Source: Mesobacillus maritimus (GTDB lineage Bacteria > Bacillota > Bacilli > Bacillales > Cytobacillaceae). From it: a DNA stretch of 64,000 bases. A program made the translations under genes and the position numbers. Below the pieces are notes generated by a model, which saw only the letters and a list, made by a program, of their open reading frames with translations, searched no databases and was not told where the DNA came from. The stretch is from NCBI RefSeq assembly GCF_023715205.1, contig NZ_JAMBNR010000010.1, positions 62,001 to 126,000 of the forward strand, written 5' to 3'. This document shows, one piece after another, positions 1-8,050 of the stretch. The first letter of the stretch is position 1; the number at the start of each line of letters is the position of its first letter.

Positions 1-90
1 GTAAAAGATCAATTGGTTAATGATCAAATTATTTTTTCTCTGCAAGAGGAAAATAAGATTGTAATGGACCCCGTCAATGTAAAAAAATAG
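1..90 (+). CDS. C-terminal tail of an unidentified division-cluster protein (5' end outside window)
   Basis: An open frame enters from the left edge and encodes 29 residues ending in PVNVKK before TAG at 88-90. It lies 28 bp upstream of a DUF881 gene that precedes sbp and ftsA. In B. subtilis this position holds ylxW, with divIB just before it, so this is probably the end of one of those. The tail is too short to assign a family from its own residues. Confidence 0.5.
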   Translation, partial: VKDQLVNDQIIFSLQEENKIVMDPVNVKK

Positions 91-118
91 TGTGCGTAAA
101 GGATAAGGGAAGGTGTGA

Positions 119-853
119 ATGATGGGTAGCCAAAAGAATGTATATTTTACCATTACAGCTTCCATCATAGGTTTCATGGTTGCCATCCAATTTCAGACTG
201 TTAGTGAACCGGTCGTTAGGGATACTCGTGATACGTGGGAGCTCCGCAATGATTTAATGAGTGAAAAGGAAATTGAATCAGAATTGCTTCAAGAAATTCA
301 GACCTTTGAAGATACATTAGCAAAATATGAAGATGAAAGAGAACAGAGCAAGGGCAAACTGTTAAAGGAAACACTAAATGAGTTAAAAAACGAAGCAGGT
401 ATGACAGATGTATCTGGACCAGGAATTACTTTAACAATCCGACCAATTATAAATGAAATTGGCCGTGAAGTTCAAATGGCTTATATCTCACCTAGTTTAC
501 TTCAAAGGCTTCTCAATGAATTAAACATGTACGGTGCAAAGTATGTTTCGATTGATGAGCAGAGAGTCATTAGCACAACGGTTATTCGGGACATCGGCAC
601 GGTAACCAAGATTGACGGTCACTCTTTAAACCGTCTGCCGATTGTAATCAAAGTTATCACAGAAGACGAAGAGAAGGCAGAACGTCTTTTTAAGCGAATG
701 GAGATTTCTCCGGTTGTTGAGGATTTTAATATGGATTCCTTAAAAGTTGAGTTGAGTAATCCTGAAGAAAACATAACGATTCCGGGATATAAGGATCCAA
801 TCAGGATAAGATATATGGAGCCGGCTGATAATGGCGTAGGAGGCGACGGATAA
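119..853 (+). CDS. ylxX: DUF881 family membrane-anchored protein (YlxW/YlxX type)
   Basis: The protein has 244 residues. A hydrophobic N-terminal segment (about residues 9-25) is followed by a charged, probably coiled-coil stretch (about 40-95). The DUF881 core then begins around the motif VSGPGITLTI, and the protein ends with a conserved IPGYKDPIRIRY-type tail. The family is usual between divIB and ftsA in Firmicutes; its function is not established, although the location suggests a division-associated role. ATG 119 follows the SD AAGGGAAGG (105-113); a second ATG lies directly after it. The stop overlaps the sbp start by one base, indicating translational coupling. The symbol follows B. subtilis order, where ylxX directly precedes sbp. 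Confidence 0.85.
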   Translation: MMGSQKNVYFTITASIIGFMVAIQFQTVSEPVVRDTRDTWELRNDLMSEKEIESELLQEIQTFEDTLAKYEDEREQSKGKLLKETLNELKNEAGMTDVSGPGITLTIRPIINEIGREVQMAYISPSLLQRLLNELNMYGAKYVSIDEQRVISTTVIRDIGTVTKIDGHSLNRLPIVIKVITEDEEKAERLFKRMEISPVVEDFNMDSLKVELSNPEENITIPGYKDPIRIRYMEPADNGVGGDG

Positions 854-1203
854 TGTGGCTTCCATTAATGGGGTTAATTATTGGGGTTATTATAGGTCTT
901 CTGACCGATATAAGAATACCAGCGGAATACTCAAACTATTTGTCTATCGCCATTTTAGCAGCGTTAGATACATTGTTTGGGGGAATTCGAGCGCAATTGC
1001 AAAATATATATGATGAAAAAGTGTTTGTTTCAGGTTTCTTTTTTAATATCTTATTAGCTGCAAGTTTAGCTTTTCTAGGTGTTCATCTTGGTGTAGACTT
1101 GTATTTAGCAGCAGTCTTTGCTTTCGGCGTCCGTTTATTTCAGAATATCGCCGTAATTAGAAGAATTCTCTTGACGAAATGGACATCAAGTGGTGAAAAA
1201 TAG
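853..1203 (+). CDS. sbp: Small basic protein Sbp (DUF1290)
   Basis: This 116-residue protein is very hydrophobic, with three or four predicted membrane segments (about 1-20, 28-45, 55-75 and 80-98) and a short basic C-terminus (RRILLTKWTSSGEK). Length and sequence fit the Sbp family found next to ftsA in Bacilli. The molecular role is unknown; genetic location points to the cell envelope or division. The start ATG shares an A with the preceding TAA, so translation is coupled to the DUF881 gene. About 108 bp follow before ftsA and hold a candidate sporulation promoter. Confidence 0.88.
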   Translation: MWLPLMGLIIGVIIGLLTDIRIPAEYSNYLSIAILAALDTLFGGIRAQLQNIYDEKVFVSGFFFNILLAASLAFLGVHLGVDLYLAAVFAFGVRLFQNIAVIRRILLTKWTSSGEK

Positions 1204-1222
1204 AAAAAAAAATGATATTTTA

Positions 1223-1249
1223 AAAGGGAATCAACTTATTTTGACGAAT
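1223..1249 (+). promoter_or_regulatory. Candidate sigma-H promoter with overlapping Spo0A box upstream of ftsA
   Basis: AAAGGGAAT (1223-1231) and GACGAAT (1243-1249) match the sigma-H consensus RnAGGAwWW-N11/12-RnnGAAT with one mismatch and an 11-bp spacer. TGACGAA at 1242-1248 is an exact match to the Spo0A core TGNCGAA and overlaps the -10. B. subtilis ftsAZ is known to have a sigma-H promoter that boosts division proteins at sporulation onset. The sites are read from sequence; their activity is inferred. Confidence 0.55.
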
Positions 1250-1311
1250 AGGTAATTGTAATTAATAGGGAAATCGTGCTTGTTGTTCGAAAATAAAGGA
1301 GGTGCCAGAGA

Positions 1312-2601
1312 ATGAACAGCAATGATATATATGTCAGTCTTGACATCGGTACATCCAGTGTAAAAGTAATCATTGGGGAAATGGTCAATGACTCTTTGAA
1401 TATAATTGGTGTTGGAAGTGTAAAATCGGAGGGCCTAAGGAAAGGCTCCATCGTTGATATAGATGAAACCGTTCATTCTATTAAACAAGCAGTGGAGCAG
1501 GCTGAAAGAATGATAGGAATGGATATTGGTCAGGTAATTGTTGGAGTTACTGGCAACCATGTCACGCTTCAGCCTTGTCACGGTGTAGTGGCAGTTTCTA
1601 GTCCAAATCGAGAAATCACAAATGAAGACGTTGCAAGAGTTATGGATGCAGCACAAGTGGTTTCGATTCCACCTGAACGGGAAATCATTGATGTCATACC
1701 AAGGCAATTTATCGTTGATGGATTAGATGAAATTAGTGATCCTCGAGGGATGATTGGGGTCCGGCTCGAAATGGAAGGAACCATCATTACCGGTTCTAAA
1801 ACGATTTTACATAATACGCTCCGTTGTGTTGAACGTGCCGGATTAGAAGTATTAGATATCGTTCTTCAACCACTGGCAGCGGGATCGTTTGCGCTCTCAA
1901 AAGATGAGAAAAATATGGGGGTTGTTCTAATTGACATGGGTGGCGGATCGACAACTCTAGGTTGGTTTACGGACGGTCACCTGGCTGCTACTGCAGTCAT
2001 CCCTGTAGGGGGAGAACATGTAACGAAAGATTTGTCTATTGGACTTAGAACTTCAACAGAGGATGCTGAAAAGATTAAAGTTAAGCATGGACATGCTTTT
2101 TATGACCATGCATCAGAAGATGAAGTATTTACTGTTGGAATTATTGGCAGTGACCAGCAACAACAGTTCAATCAATTAGAAGTTGCTGATATCATCGAAG
2201 CTCGCATTGAAGAAATTTTTGAGTTAGTTCAAGATGAACTACGAAAAATGAAGGTTCGTGATTTGCCAGGAGGATTTGTCCTTACTGGCGGGATGGCAAA
2301 TACGCAAGGAGTCCTCGAATTGGCACAGGATATGTTCCAAAGCCGTGTAAGACTTGCTGTGCCAGATTATATTGGGGTGCGTGAACCACAATTCACCACA
2401 GCTGTCGGTCTAATTAAATTTGCCTATAAGAATGCCAAGCTGCAAGGAAGACAAGTAGAAGCTACAGTAGCTGAACAGGAATTTAAGGAAAATAGAGTCC
2501 AAAAACAGCCGCAGCCAAAAACCAAGCCGGAAAAACAAAAGCAACCGGAAGAAAAGGGACCATCTAGAGTAAAGAAATTTCTTGGCTACTTTTTTGAGTA
2601 A
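1312..2601 (+). CDS. ftsA: Cell division protein FtsA
   Basis: This is the actin-like ATPase that tethers FtsZ polymers to the membrane and recruits later division proteins. The 429-residue product opens with the phosphate-1 motif [12 protein letters not shown] (about 8-19). It has the phosphate-2 motif [12 protein letters not shown] and the adenosine motif [12 protein letters not shown] further on. A long, charged Gln/Lys/Pro linker leads to the amphipathic membrane-targeting helix at the C-terminus ([12 protein letters not shown]). ATG 1312 follows the strong SD AAGGAGGTG (1296-1304). ftsZ starts 42 bp downstream and is probably co-transcribed. Confidence 0.98.
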   Translation: MNSNDIYVSLDIGTSSVKVIIGEMVNDSLNIIGVGSVKSEGLRKGSIVDIDETVHSIKQAVEQAERMIGMDIGQVIVGVTGNHVTLQPCHGVVAVSSPNREITNEDVARVMDAAQVVSIPPEREIIDVIPRQFIVDGLDEISDPRGMIGVRLEMEGTIITGSKTILHNTLRCVERAGLEVLDIVLQPLAAGSFALSKDEKNMGVVLIDMGGGSTTLGWFTDGHLAATAVIPVGGEHVTKDLSIGLRTSTEDAEKIKVKHGHAFYDHASEDEVFTVGIIGSDQQQQFNQLEVADIIEARIEEIFELVQDELRKMKVRDLPGGFVLTGGMANTQGVLELAQDMFQSRVRLAVPDYIGVREPQFTTAVGLIKFAYKNAKLQGRQVEATVAEQEFKENRVQKQPQPKTKPEKQKQPEEKGPSRVKKFLGYFFE

Positions 2602-2643
2602 ATTTTTGCGAATCGGAATCTCGACGATTTAGGAGGATTTGTC

Positions 2644-3801
2644 ATGTTGGAGTTTGATACAAATTTAGATTCACTTGCGACGATAAAAGTTATCGGTGTT
2701 GGTGGCGGCGGAAATAATGCAGTTAACCGAATGATTGAACATGGCGTGCAGGGTGTTGAGTTTATCGCAGTAAATACAGACGCACAAGCCTTAAATCTAT
2801 CAAAAGCCGAAGTTAAAATGCAAATTGGCGGCAAATTAACCCGTGGATTAGGTGCAGGCGCTAATCCTGAAGTAGGGAAAAAAGCTGCTGAAGAAAGCAA
2901 AGAACAAATTGAAGAAGCACTTAAAGGTGCAGATATGGTATTTGTAACAGCTGGTATGGGTGGTGGAACTGGTACTGGTGCAGCTCCTGTTATTGCTCAG
3001 ATTGCTCGAGATCTAGGGGCCTTAACAGTTGGAGTCGTTACTCGTCCATTTACATTTGAAGGACGCAAGCGTGCAACGCAAGCGGGTGGCGGAATTGGAG
3101 CAATGAAGGAAGCGGTTGATACACTTATTGTGATTCCAAATGACCGACTTCTAGAAATCGTTGATAAGAGCACTCCAATGTTGGAAGCATTCCGTGAAGC
3201 GGATAACGTATTACGTCAAGGTGTGCAAGGTATTTCTGACTTGATTGCAGTCCCTGGTCTGATCAACTTAGACTTTGCTGATGTTAAGACGATTATGTCT
3301 AACAAAGGCTCTGCACTAATGGGGATTGGTGTTGCAGCTGGAGAAAACCGTGCAGCTGAAGCGGCAAAGAAAGCTATTTCTTCTCCGTTGCTAGAGACTT
3401 CTATCGATGGAGCTCAAGGTGTTCTTATGAACATTACAGGCGGTTCTAACTTAAGTCTTTATGAAGTTCAAGAAGCAGCTGATATTGTTGCGACTGCCTC
3501 TGATCAAGAAGTTAACATGATTTTTGGTTCTGTCATCAATGACAACCTTAAAGATGAGATTGTTGTTACAGTCATCGCAACAGGGTTTAATGACATTCCA
3601 TCGGCACCAGCGAAGCCATCACGCCCTGTATTTGGTGGACAATCAAAACCACTCAATAATAATACAGTTAAGCGTGAAGTCAAGCGTGAAGAACCGCAAC
3701 AACAGGAACCTCAAAGAGGCAACCACGGTCAACAACAGCAGCAAATGGAAGATACATTGGATATTCCAACATTCCTACGTAACAGAAATCGTAGAAGATA
3801 A
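2644..3801 (+). CDS. ftsZ: Cell division protein FtsZ
   Basis: This tubulin-like GTPase forms the cytokinetic Z ring. The 385-residue protein has the nucleotide-binding glycine patch VGGGGNNAV (about 19-27), the tubulin signature GGGTGTG (106-112) and a T7-loop region near [12 protein letters not shown] variable Gln-rich linker with QQQ runs near the end leads to the conserved C-terminal peptide [13 protein letters not shown], which binds FtsA and SepF. The SD AGGAGG (2631-2636) precedes ATG 2644. A hairpin terminator follows 20 bp after the stop. In B. subtilis bpr would come next; here about 700 bp of non-coding repeats follow instead. Confidence 0.99.
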   Translation: MLEFDTNLDSLATIKVIGVGGGGNNAVNRMIEHGVQGVEFIAVNTDAQALNLSKAEVKMQIGGKLTRGLGAGANPEVGKKAAEESKEQIEEALKGADMVFVTAGMGGGTGTGAAPVIAQIARDLGALTVGVVTRPFTFEGRKRATQAGGGIGAMKEAVDTLIVIPNDRLLEIVDKSTPMLEAFREADNVLRQGVQGISDLIAVPGLINLDFADVKTIMSNKGSALMGIGVAAGENRAAEAAKKAISSPLLETSIDGAQGVLMNITGGSNLSLYEVQEAADIVATASDQEVNMIFGSVINDNLKDEIVVTVIATGFNDIPSAPAKPSRPVFGGQSKPLNNNTVKREVKREEPQQQEPQRGNHGQQQQQMEDTLDIPTFLRNRNRRR

Positions 3802-3819
3802 TAATTGGATTATTAACAA

Positions 3820-3850
3820 GAAGCGTCCTACTTTGTAGGGCGCTTTTTGT
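3820..3850 (+). terminator. Intrinsic terminator of ftsA-ftsZ
   Basis: AGCGTCCTAC and GTAGGGCGCT form a stem around a TTT loop, with one G-U pair, followed by a run of T. It lies directly after ftsZ. Confidence 0.88.
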
Positions 3851-3870
3851 GTGCAATGAATTAATTATGG

Positions 3871-3930
3871 GGTTGTCCTATAAGGACAATACCTTTACGA
3901 GAGAAGATAAATTTGGGAGGCTCCCAAATT
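3871..3930. repeat. Two hairpins downstream of the ftsZ terminator, one a 21-nt palindrome
   Basis: GTTGTCCT/AGGACAAT form a hairpin around ATA near 3872-3890. At 3910-3930, AATTTGGGAG and CTCCCAAATT are exact reverse complements around a single G. No U-tract follows either, so they do not look like terminators. They border the degenerate array that starts near 3953. Confidence 0.6.
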
Positions 3931-3952
3931 AAAGTAAGGGTAATGGAATAAG

Positions 3953-4175
3953 GTCACCAATAAGGTGTCTGGGTGCCCAAACTTGGTTTGGAGCAGAAGA
4001 ACTGTCACCAATAAACGGGTAGCTGCCCAACTAAGGATAGGAATGCAAGGAAGGGATGTCCCAAACGCATAAATCCCGTTCGTTTGACGCAGAGCTTGGC
4101 AAAAAGGCATGCAAGAAGTTCTAACGTGCCCAAAACAACTAGGGTCACCCTAATAGTTAGGAACGGCATATTTAA
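3953..4175. repeat. Degenerate tandem repeat, period about 51 bp
   Basis: GTCACCAATAA occurs exactly at 3953-3963 and 4004-4014, 51 bp apart. The companion motif GGTGCCCAA (3972), GCTGCCCAA (4022) and CGTGCCCAA (4125) is spaced by 50 and then 103 bp, i.e. one and two further units. A GGTCACC block recurs at 4143. The units are diverged and encode no credible protein. Confidence 0.55.
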
Positions 4176-4380
4176 CGAAATCTCCCTCCAAAAATGATCC
4201 AAATTATTTCGCTTTCCACAGCATAACAGAATCGCAGTAAACACTACCTCTCAGTTTAGCTTCTATCCCGATGAAATCTATCTTTCAATCATTTAAGCTA
4301 CTTTGGTAAAAAAATCAATTTGATAATGTGACAAAATCCGAATAGATAAGTGAAAATTTCCGATGTTTTGTATACAGAAA
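4176..4380. other. Non-coding stretch between the repeat array and the spoIIGA promoter
   Basis: I see no credible gene here. TGACAAA at 4329-4335 matches the Spo0A core TGNCGAA with one mismatch and lies about 50 bp upstream of the putative -35, so it may belong to the spoIIG control region. Confidence 0.4.
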
Positions 4381-4422
4381 GTGACACACTTCAATAAGGT
4401 ATGTACGTTATACTTTGTCGTA
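4381..4422 (+). promoter_or_regulatory. Candidate spoIIG promoter (sigma-A, 22-bp spacer, Spo0A-dependent type)
   Basis: GTGACA (4381-4386) and TATACT (4409-4414) resemble sigma-A -35 and -10 boxes separated by exactly 22 bp. The B. subtilis spoIIG promoter is known for this same over-long 22-bp spacing and is rescued by phosphorylated Spo0A. Spo0A-like boxes occur at 4329-4335 (TGACAAA) and 4414-4422 (TTTGTCGTA). Function is inferred from this match and from position upstream of spoIIGA. Confidence 0.6.
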
Positions 4423-4535
4423 AGCATAAAGTAGAAAGATGGAGGCGAGTGTTGACGATAGGATAAATCTTTCATTATGATGGTGCGAATGTTTTCTGGT
4501 TATGTTTGAAGTCTGGGGGTTAGGAGGGTAGGGAG

Positions 4536-5471
4536 TTGACGGTCTATCTAGATGTGATATGGGCTTTGAATTTGTGTTTTGATGCTCTTCTCCTGTATTT
4601 GACTGCATTAGTACTAAAGCGAAGGGTGAAGCCTTGGAGAGTCTTTGTAGGGGGCTTCATTGGAACCATATTAATATTATTAACACTTACCCCTTTTGAA
4701 CATACCGGTCACCCAGTGGTTAAGTTGGGCTTTTCCATTTTAATGGTGTTAGCAGTCTTTGGGTTTAAGCGGTTAAGCTTTTTTCTTAAAAGCCTAATGA
4801 CATTTTATATGATGACTTTTCTAATGGGAGGGGCCATTATCGGTTCCCATTATTTTGTCCAATTTGACATGGATCTTTCAACTTCAGTGGCTCTTGCTAG
4901 TATTAGAGGTTTTGGGGACCCAATTAGCTGGCTTTTTGTCCTTTTAGGATTTCCGCTTGCGTGGCATTTTTCGCGTAAAAATGTGGAAGGAATTGAGATG
5001 GCGAAAATTCAATATGACCAAATTGTCGATGTATCCATTAGTATCAATGACATCGAGCTAAAACTGAAAGGGTTGGTCGATAGTGGGAACCAACTGTATG
5101 ATCCGATTTCGAAGAAACCTGTCATGATCGTATCCATTGATGCCTTGCCGGTTGAGTTTCCAGAAGAGATCAAAAATGTCGCTAAGGAACCAGAAAGGAT
5201 GTTAACTGGGGAAGCGCAGTTTCCGCCTGAATACGAAAGTAGGATGAGTATTATTCCGTATAAGGTGGTTGGACAAGAGCATCAATTGATTGTTGCTTTT
5301 AAACCAGAATATTTAAGAATTGAGAATGAAAAAGAAACATTTATCGTGGATAAAGCGTTAGTTAGTTTCACCGCACAAAAGTTATCCTCTGATGACAGTT
5401 TTGATTGTATCGTGCATCCTAAAATGCTTGCAGGCATTGCAACTCAGGAAAAAGGTGTATTGGTAAGTTAA
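4536..5471 (+). CDS. spoIIGA: Sporulation sigma-E factor-processing peptidase SpoIIGA
   Basis: This membrane aspartic protease cleaves the pro-sequence from pro-sigma-E in the mother cell after receiving the forespore SpoIIR signal. In the 311-residue protein the N-terminal half has about five membrane segments (roughly residues 5-150). The cytosolic half carries the catalytic motif DSG (182-184) in [12 protein letters not shown]. The start is TTG 4536, preceded by an AGGAGGGTAGGGAG stretch; translation from it gives MTVYLDVIW, matching the family N-terminus. sigE follows 44 bp downstream with its own SD, as in the spoIIG operon of B. subtilis. Nothing in the frame looks broken. Confidence 0.97.
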   Translation: MTVYLDVIWALNLCFDALLLYLTALVLKRRVKPWRVFVGGFIGTILILLTLTPFEHTGHPVVKLGFSILMVLAVFGFKRLSFFLKSLMTFYMMTFLMGGAIIGSHYFVQFDMDLSTSVALASIRGFGDPISWLFVLLGFPLAWHFSRKNVEGIEMAKIQYDQIVDVSISINDIELKLKGLVDSGNQLYDPISKKPVMIVSIDALPVEFPEEIKNVAKEPERMLTGEAQFPPEYESRMSIIPYKVVGQEHQLIVAFKPEYLRIENEKETFIVDKALVSFTAQKLSSDDSFDCIVHPKMLAGIATQEKGVLVS

Positions 5472-5515
5472 TAATACTATACTCAAAAAAAACAATTTTA
5501 GAAGGAGGACAATTC

Positions 5516-6235
5516 ATGAAAAGTTTACGGCTGCGCTTATCCTATTACTGGTATAAGTTATTGCACAAACTAGGACTTAAAACAGATGAAATTTATTATA
5601 TCGGCGGTAGTGAAGCACTGCCTCCTCCTTTGAATAAAGAAGAAGAAGAATTATTGTTACAAAAACTCCCAAATGGAGACAAAGCTGCACGTTCGATTTT
5701 GATTGAAAGAAATTTAAGATTAGTTGTTTATATTGCAAGGAAGTTTGAAAATACAGGCATCAACATCGAGGATTTGATTTCAATTGGAACGATTGGTCTT
5801 ATTAAAGCAGTTAATACGTTTAATCCTGAGAAAAAGATTAAGCTCGCTACATATGCTTCCCGTTGTATCGAGAATGAAATATTAATGTATTTACGCAGGA
5901 ATAACAAGATTCGCTCTGAAGTATCATTTGATGAACCTTTGAATATTGATTGGGATGGAAATGAATTACTTCTATCGGATGTCCTAGGAACAGATGATGA
6001 CATTATCACAAAAGATTTAGAGTCCAATGTTGATAAAAAGCTATTAATTAAGGCTTTGGAGCAACTTTCAGACCGAGAAAAACAAATCATGGAGCTTCGC
6101 TTTGGACTTGGTAGTGGTGAGGAAAAGACACAGAAAGATGTTGCGGATATGTTAGGGATTTCCCAATCCTATATCTCTCGATTAGAAAAACGAATTATCA
6201 AACGGTTGCGAAAAGAATTTAATAAAATGGTGTAA
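5516..6235 (+). CDS. sigE: Pro-sigma-E, mother-cell RNA polymerase sigma factor
   Basis: This is the early mother-cell sigma factor of sporulation. In the 239-residue protein the first ~28 residues ([20 protein letters not shown] and following) form the amphipathic, membrane-binding pro-sequence that SpoIIGA removes near the TDEIYYIGG segment. Region 2 ([20 protein letters not shown], then the -10-recognition helix near [16 protein letters not shown]) and region 4 with its helix-turn-helix ([20 protein letters not shown]) are intact. Its SD is AGAAGGAGG (5501-5509). It is co-transcribed with spoIIGA. Confidence 0.98.
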   Translation: MKSLRLRLSYYWYKLLHKLGLKTDEIYYIGGSEALPPPLNKEEEELLLQKLPNGDKAARSILIERNLRLVVYIARKFENTGINIEDLISIGTIGLIKAVNTFNPEKKIKLATYASRCIENEILMYLRRNNKIRSEVSFDEPLNIDWDGNELLLSDVLGTDDDIITKDLESNVDKKLLIKALEQLSDREKQIMELRFGLGSGEEKTQKDVADMLGISQSYISRLEKRIIKRLRKEFNKMV

Positions 6236-6321
6236 AATTTTTTTGGTAAAGAAAGTCCATACTGGTAAAGGTTTCTAGGTGATAATTTCCTTTTTAGGTG
6301 GATTAGTTCCAATTAGCTTGT

Positions 6322-6350
6322 GCATATTTTTCCTTCTTGCGGAGATACTT
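6322..6350 (+). promoter_or_regulatory. Candidate sigma-F-type promoter for sigG
   Basis: GCATA (6322-6326) and GGAGATACTT (6341-6350) match the sigma-F -35 (GYATA) and -10 (GGnrAnAnTw) consensus, separated by 14 bp, a little short for the class. It ends 38 bp upstream of the sigG start. Forespore transcription of sigG by sigma-F is established in B. subtilis; its use here is inferred. Confidence 0.55.
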
Positions 6351-6387
6351 AATTTTGTACAGCAGCTCCTGTAAGGAGGGAAAAAGA

Positions 6388-7167
6388 TTGACTCGAAACA
6401 AAGTAGAAATTTGCGGTGTGGATACTTCAAAATTGCCAGTTTTGAAAAACGAAGAAATGAGAGAGCTTTTCAAACAGATGCAAAGTGGTGAGTTAACAGC
6501 AAGGGAGAAGCTAGTAAATGGAAACCTACGGCTAGTGTTGAGTGTCATACAGCGCTTTAACAACCGTGGAGAATTTGTAGACGATCTATTCCAGGTGGGC
6601 TGTATCGGACTTATGAAATCTATTGATAATTTCGATTTAAGTCAAAACGTTAAGTTTTCAACTTATGCTGTTCCGATGATTATTGGGGAAATTAGGAGAT
6701 ATCTCAGAGATAATAATCCGATTCGAGTATCGCGATCACTCAGAGATATTGCTTATAAAGCTTTACAAGTAAGAGAAAAGCTTATGAGTGAAAGACTTCG
6801 AGAGCCAACAGCCGAGGAAATTGCCAAAGTGTTAGATGTCCCTCATGAGGAAATTGTCTTTGCTTTGGATGCGATTCAAGATCCAGTTTCTTTATTCGAG
6901 CCGATTTACAATGACGGTGGGGATCCAATCTTTGTGATGGATCAACTAAGCGATGAAAAGAATAAAGATATTAACTGGATTGAAGAAATCGCGCTTAAAG
7001 AAGGAATGCGTCGTTTAAATGAAAGAGAAAAATTAATATTAAGAAAGCGTTTCTTCCAAGGGAAAACACAAATGGAAGTAGCGGAAGAAATCGGCATTTC
7101 ACAAGCGCAAGTGTCAAGGCTTGAGAAGGCTGCCATTAAACAAATGAATAAGAATATTCAAAACTGA
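6388..7167 (+). CDS. sigG: Late forespore sigma factor sigma-G
   Basis: This sigma factor drives late forespore gene expression after engulfment. Starting at TTG 6388 the product is 259 residues, TRNKVEICGVDTSKLPVLKN..., matching the family N-terminus and length (260 in B. subtilis). The SD GTAAGGAGGG (6371-6380) sits 7 nt upstream. An in-frame TTG at 6337 would add 17 residues without an SD and would lie inside the candidate sigma-F promoter, so it was not used. Region 2 (VDDLFQVGCIGLMKSIDNFD), region 3 and the region 4 HTH (MEVAEEIGISQAQVSRLEKA) are complete. About 150 bp separate it from sigE. Confidence 0.98.
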   Translation: MTRNKVEICGVDTSKLPVLKNEEMRELFKQMQSGELTAREKLVNGNLRLVLSVIQRFNNRGEFVDDLFQVGCIGLMKSIDNFDLSQNVKFSTYAVPMIIGEIRRYLRDNNPIRVSRSLRDIAYKALQVREKLMSERLREPTAEEIAKVLDVPHEEIVFALDAIQDPVSLFEPIYNDGGDPIFVMDQLSDEKNKDINWIEEIALKEGMRRLNEREKLILRKRFFQGKTQMEVAEEIGISQAQVSRLEKAAIKQMNKNIQN

Positions 7168-7185
7168 AATTAGTTTTTGAAAGCG

Positions 7186-7216
7186 AAAAGCTGCCTTAAA
7201 GGCGGCTTTTTATTTT
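7186..7216 (+). terminator. Intrinsic terminator of sigG
   Basis: AAAGCTGCC and GGCGGCTTTT form a stem (one G-U) around TTAAA, followed by a T-rich tail. It is the last element before the palindromic repeat at 7268. Confidence 0.85.
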
Positions 7217-7259
7217 GTCCGTGTGAAGGTCAAACCGCTGGTCAAGATGCAAGTTTTCT

Positions 7260-7448
7260 TATTGCAAAGCTCTTTTCTCAAAGATTGTTGAAATAAAAAA
7301 ATAAATTAGCTATGATTCCATCCAAAGATCATTTATAAGAGAAGAAAAGAGCTTACAAACTAAGTAGTAACGCAGAGCAAAGCTTATTTCTCGTTTAAAT
7401 CGGCTTTAGGATTTTAACAACAAACTTTACGAAAACAGCCTATTGCAA
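7260..7448. mobile_element. MITE-like element, copy A, with 8-bp target-site duplication
   Basis: The element proper is 7268-7440 (173 bp). It begins AGCTCTTTTC and ends GAAAACAGCC, the reverse complement of GGCTGTTTTC. Longer imperfect inverted repeats extend to TTGTTG on the left and CAACAA on the right. It is flanked on both sides by TATTGCAA (7260-7267 and 7441-7448). Ends of the form GGCTCTTT and 8-bp duplications are typical of ISL3-family insertion sequences. The element has no ORF, so it is non-autonomous. Its right half is closely shared with the element at 18065-18188. Confidence 0.75.
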
Positions 7449-7481
7449 AGAACCTGATTATTTGGATAAAGTGGAATGCTA

Positions 7482-7512
7482 GTCATGAACGGTCCCCTTT
7501 GCCTCATATATT
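7482..7512 (+). promoter_or_regulatory. Candidate sigma-E-type promoter for ylmC
   Basis: GTCATGA (7482-7488) and CATATATT (7505-7512) resemble the mother-cell sigma-E -35 (TCATAtt-like) and -10 (CATACAnT) with normal spacing, 30 bp upstream of ylmC. This is a consensus match only. Confidence 0.4.
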
Positions 7513-7541
7513 TTAATATGAGAGGGCAGGGAGGAAGATAG

Positions 7542-7811
7542 ATGTTAAAAGTCTCAGAGTTTCAAATAAAAGATGTGGTGAATATTTCGGATGGTAAAAG
7601 GCTCGGGAATATTGATGATATTGAAATCAACCTAGACACAGGGAATATTGAGGCAATCGTTGTCGGAGGAGTCGGGAGAGTTCTTGGTTTTTTTGGAAAA
7701 GAAGACGAAGTAGTGATACCTTGGAAAAATATTTTAAAAATCGGGGAAGATGTCATCCTTGTTCGATATAAGGATTATGGTGAAATAAAAGAGGTTCAAG
7801 AAGAGGTATGA
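7542..7811 (+). CDS. ylmC: PRC-barrel sporulation protein, YlmC/YmxH family
   Basis: This 89-residue single-domain protein has a PRC-barrel fold signature (EFQIKDVVNISDGKRLGNIDD, with a conserved core at GGVGRVLGFFGKEDEVVIPWKNI). Family members are conserved in spore formers and are expressed during sporulation, but their biochemical role is unknown. ATG 7542 follows GGGAGGAAG at 7528-7536. In B. subtilis ylmA (an ABC ATPase gene) lies between sigG and ylmC; here a MITE-like element and a short spacer occupy that position. Its own terminator follows, so it is probably a single-gene unit. Confidence 0.93.
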   Translation: MLKVSEFQIKDVVNISDGKRLGNIDDIEINLDTGNIEAIVVGGVGRVLGFFGKEDEVVIPWKNILKIGEDVILVRYKDYGEIKEVQEEV

Positions 7812-7862
7812 GCTTTTATTTGCTAGATACGGTATTCGTTAGCTAAACTAAAGGTAACAAGG

Positions 7863-7900
7863 CCATCAGAGGTTTTCCTCTGATGGAAAACCCTTTTTTT
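7863..7900 (+). terminator. Terminator after ylmC built from two overlapping hairpins
   Basis: CCATCAGAGG/CCTCTGATGG (7863-7886) is a perfect 10-bp hairpin with a TTTT loop. GGTTTTCC/GGAAAACC (7871-7892) is an overlapping hairpin with a TCTGAT loop followed by seven Ts. The second has classic terminator form; the two cannot form together. Confidence 0.8.
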
Positions 7901-7947
7901 AAAAAACGGTTGGGTTTGATTATCACAGGAAAAACTACTTGTGCTTA

Positions 7948-7967
7948 AAAATTAAGGTGTTAATTTT
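7948..7967. repeat. Perfect inverted repeat upstream of pgeF
   Basis: AAAATTAA and TTAATTTT flank GGTG. It is AT-rich and lies 84 bp upstream of pgeF, so it could be an operator or chance. No promoter consensus was firmly recognised around it. Confidence 0.35.
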
Positions 7968-8050
7968 ATCACCCCACCTCATTTATTTTAAAGGGACAAG
8001 TTTAAGCTACTAGTCTGTGTAATTAAATAAAATTCATAGGGGAATGAAAA

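Noticed and set aside
3895-4244. Open frames on the minus strand in the ftsZ-spoIIGA gap
   Set aside because: They are short, lie across the degenerate repeats, and have no SD or recognisable domain.
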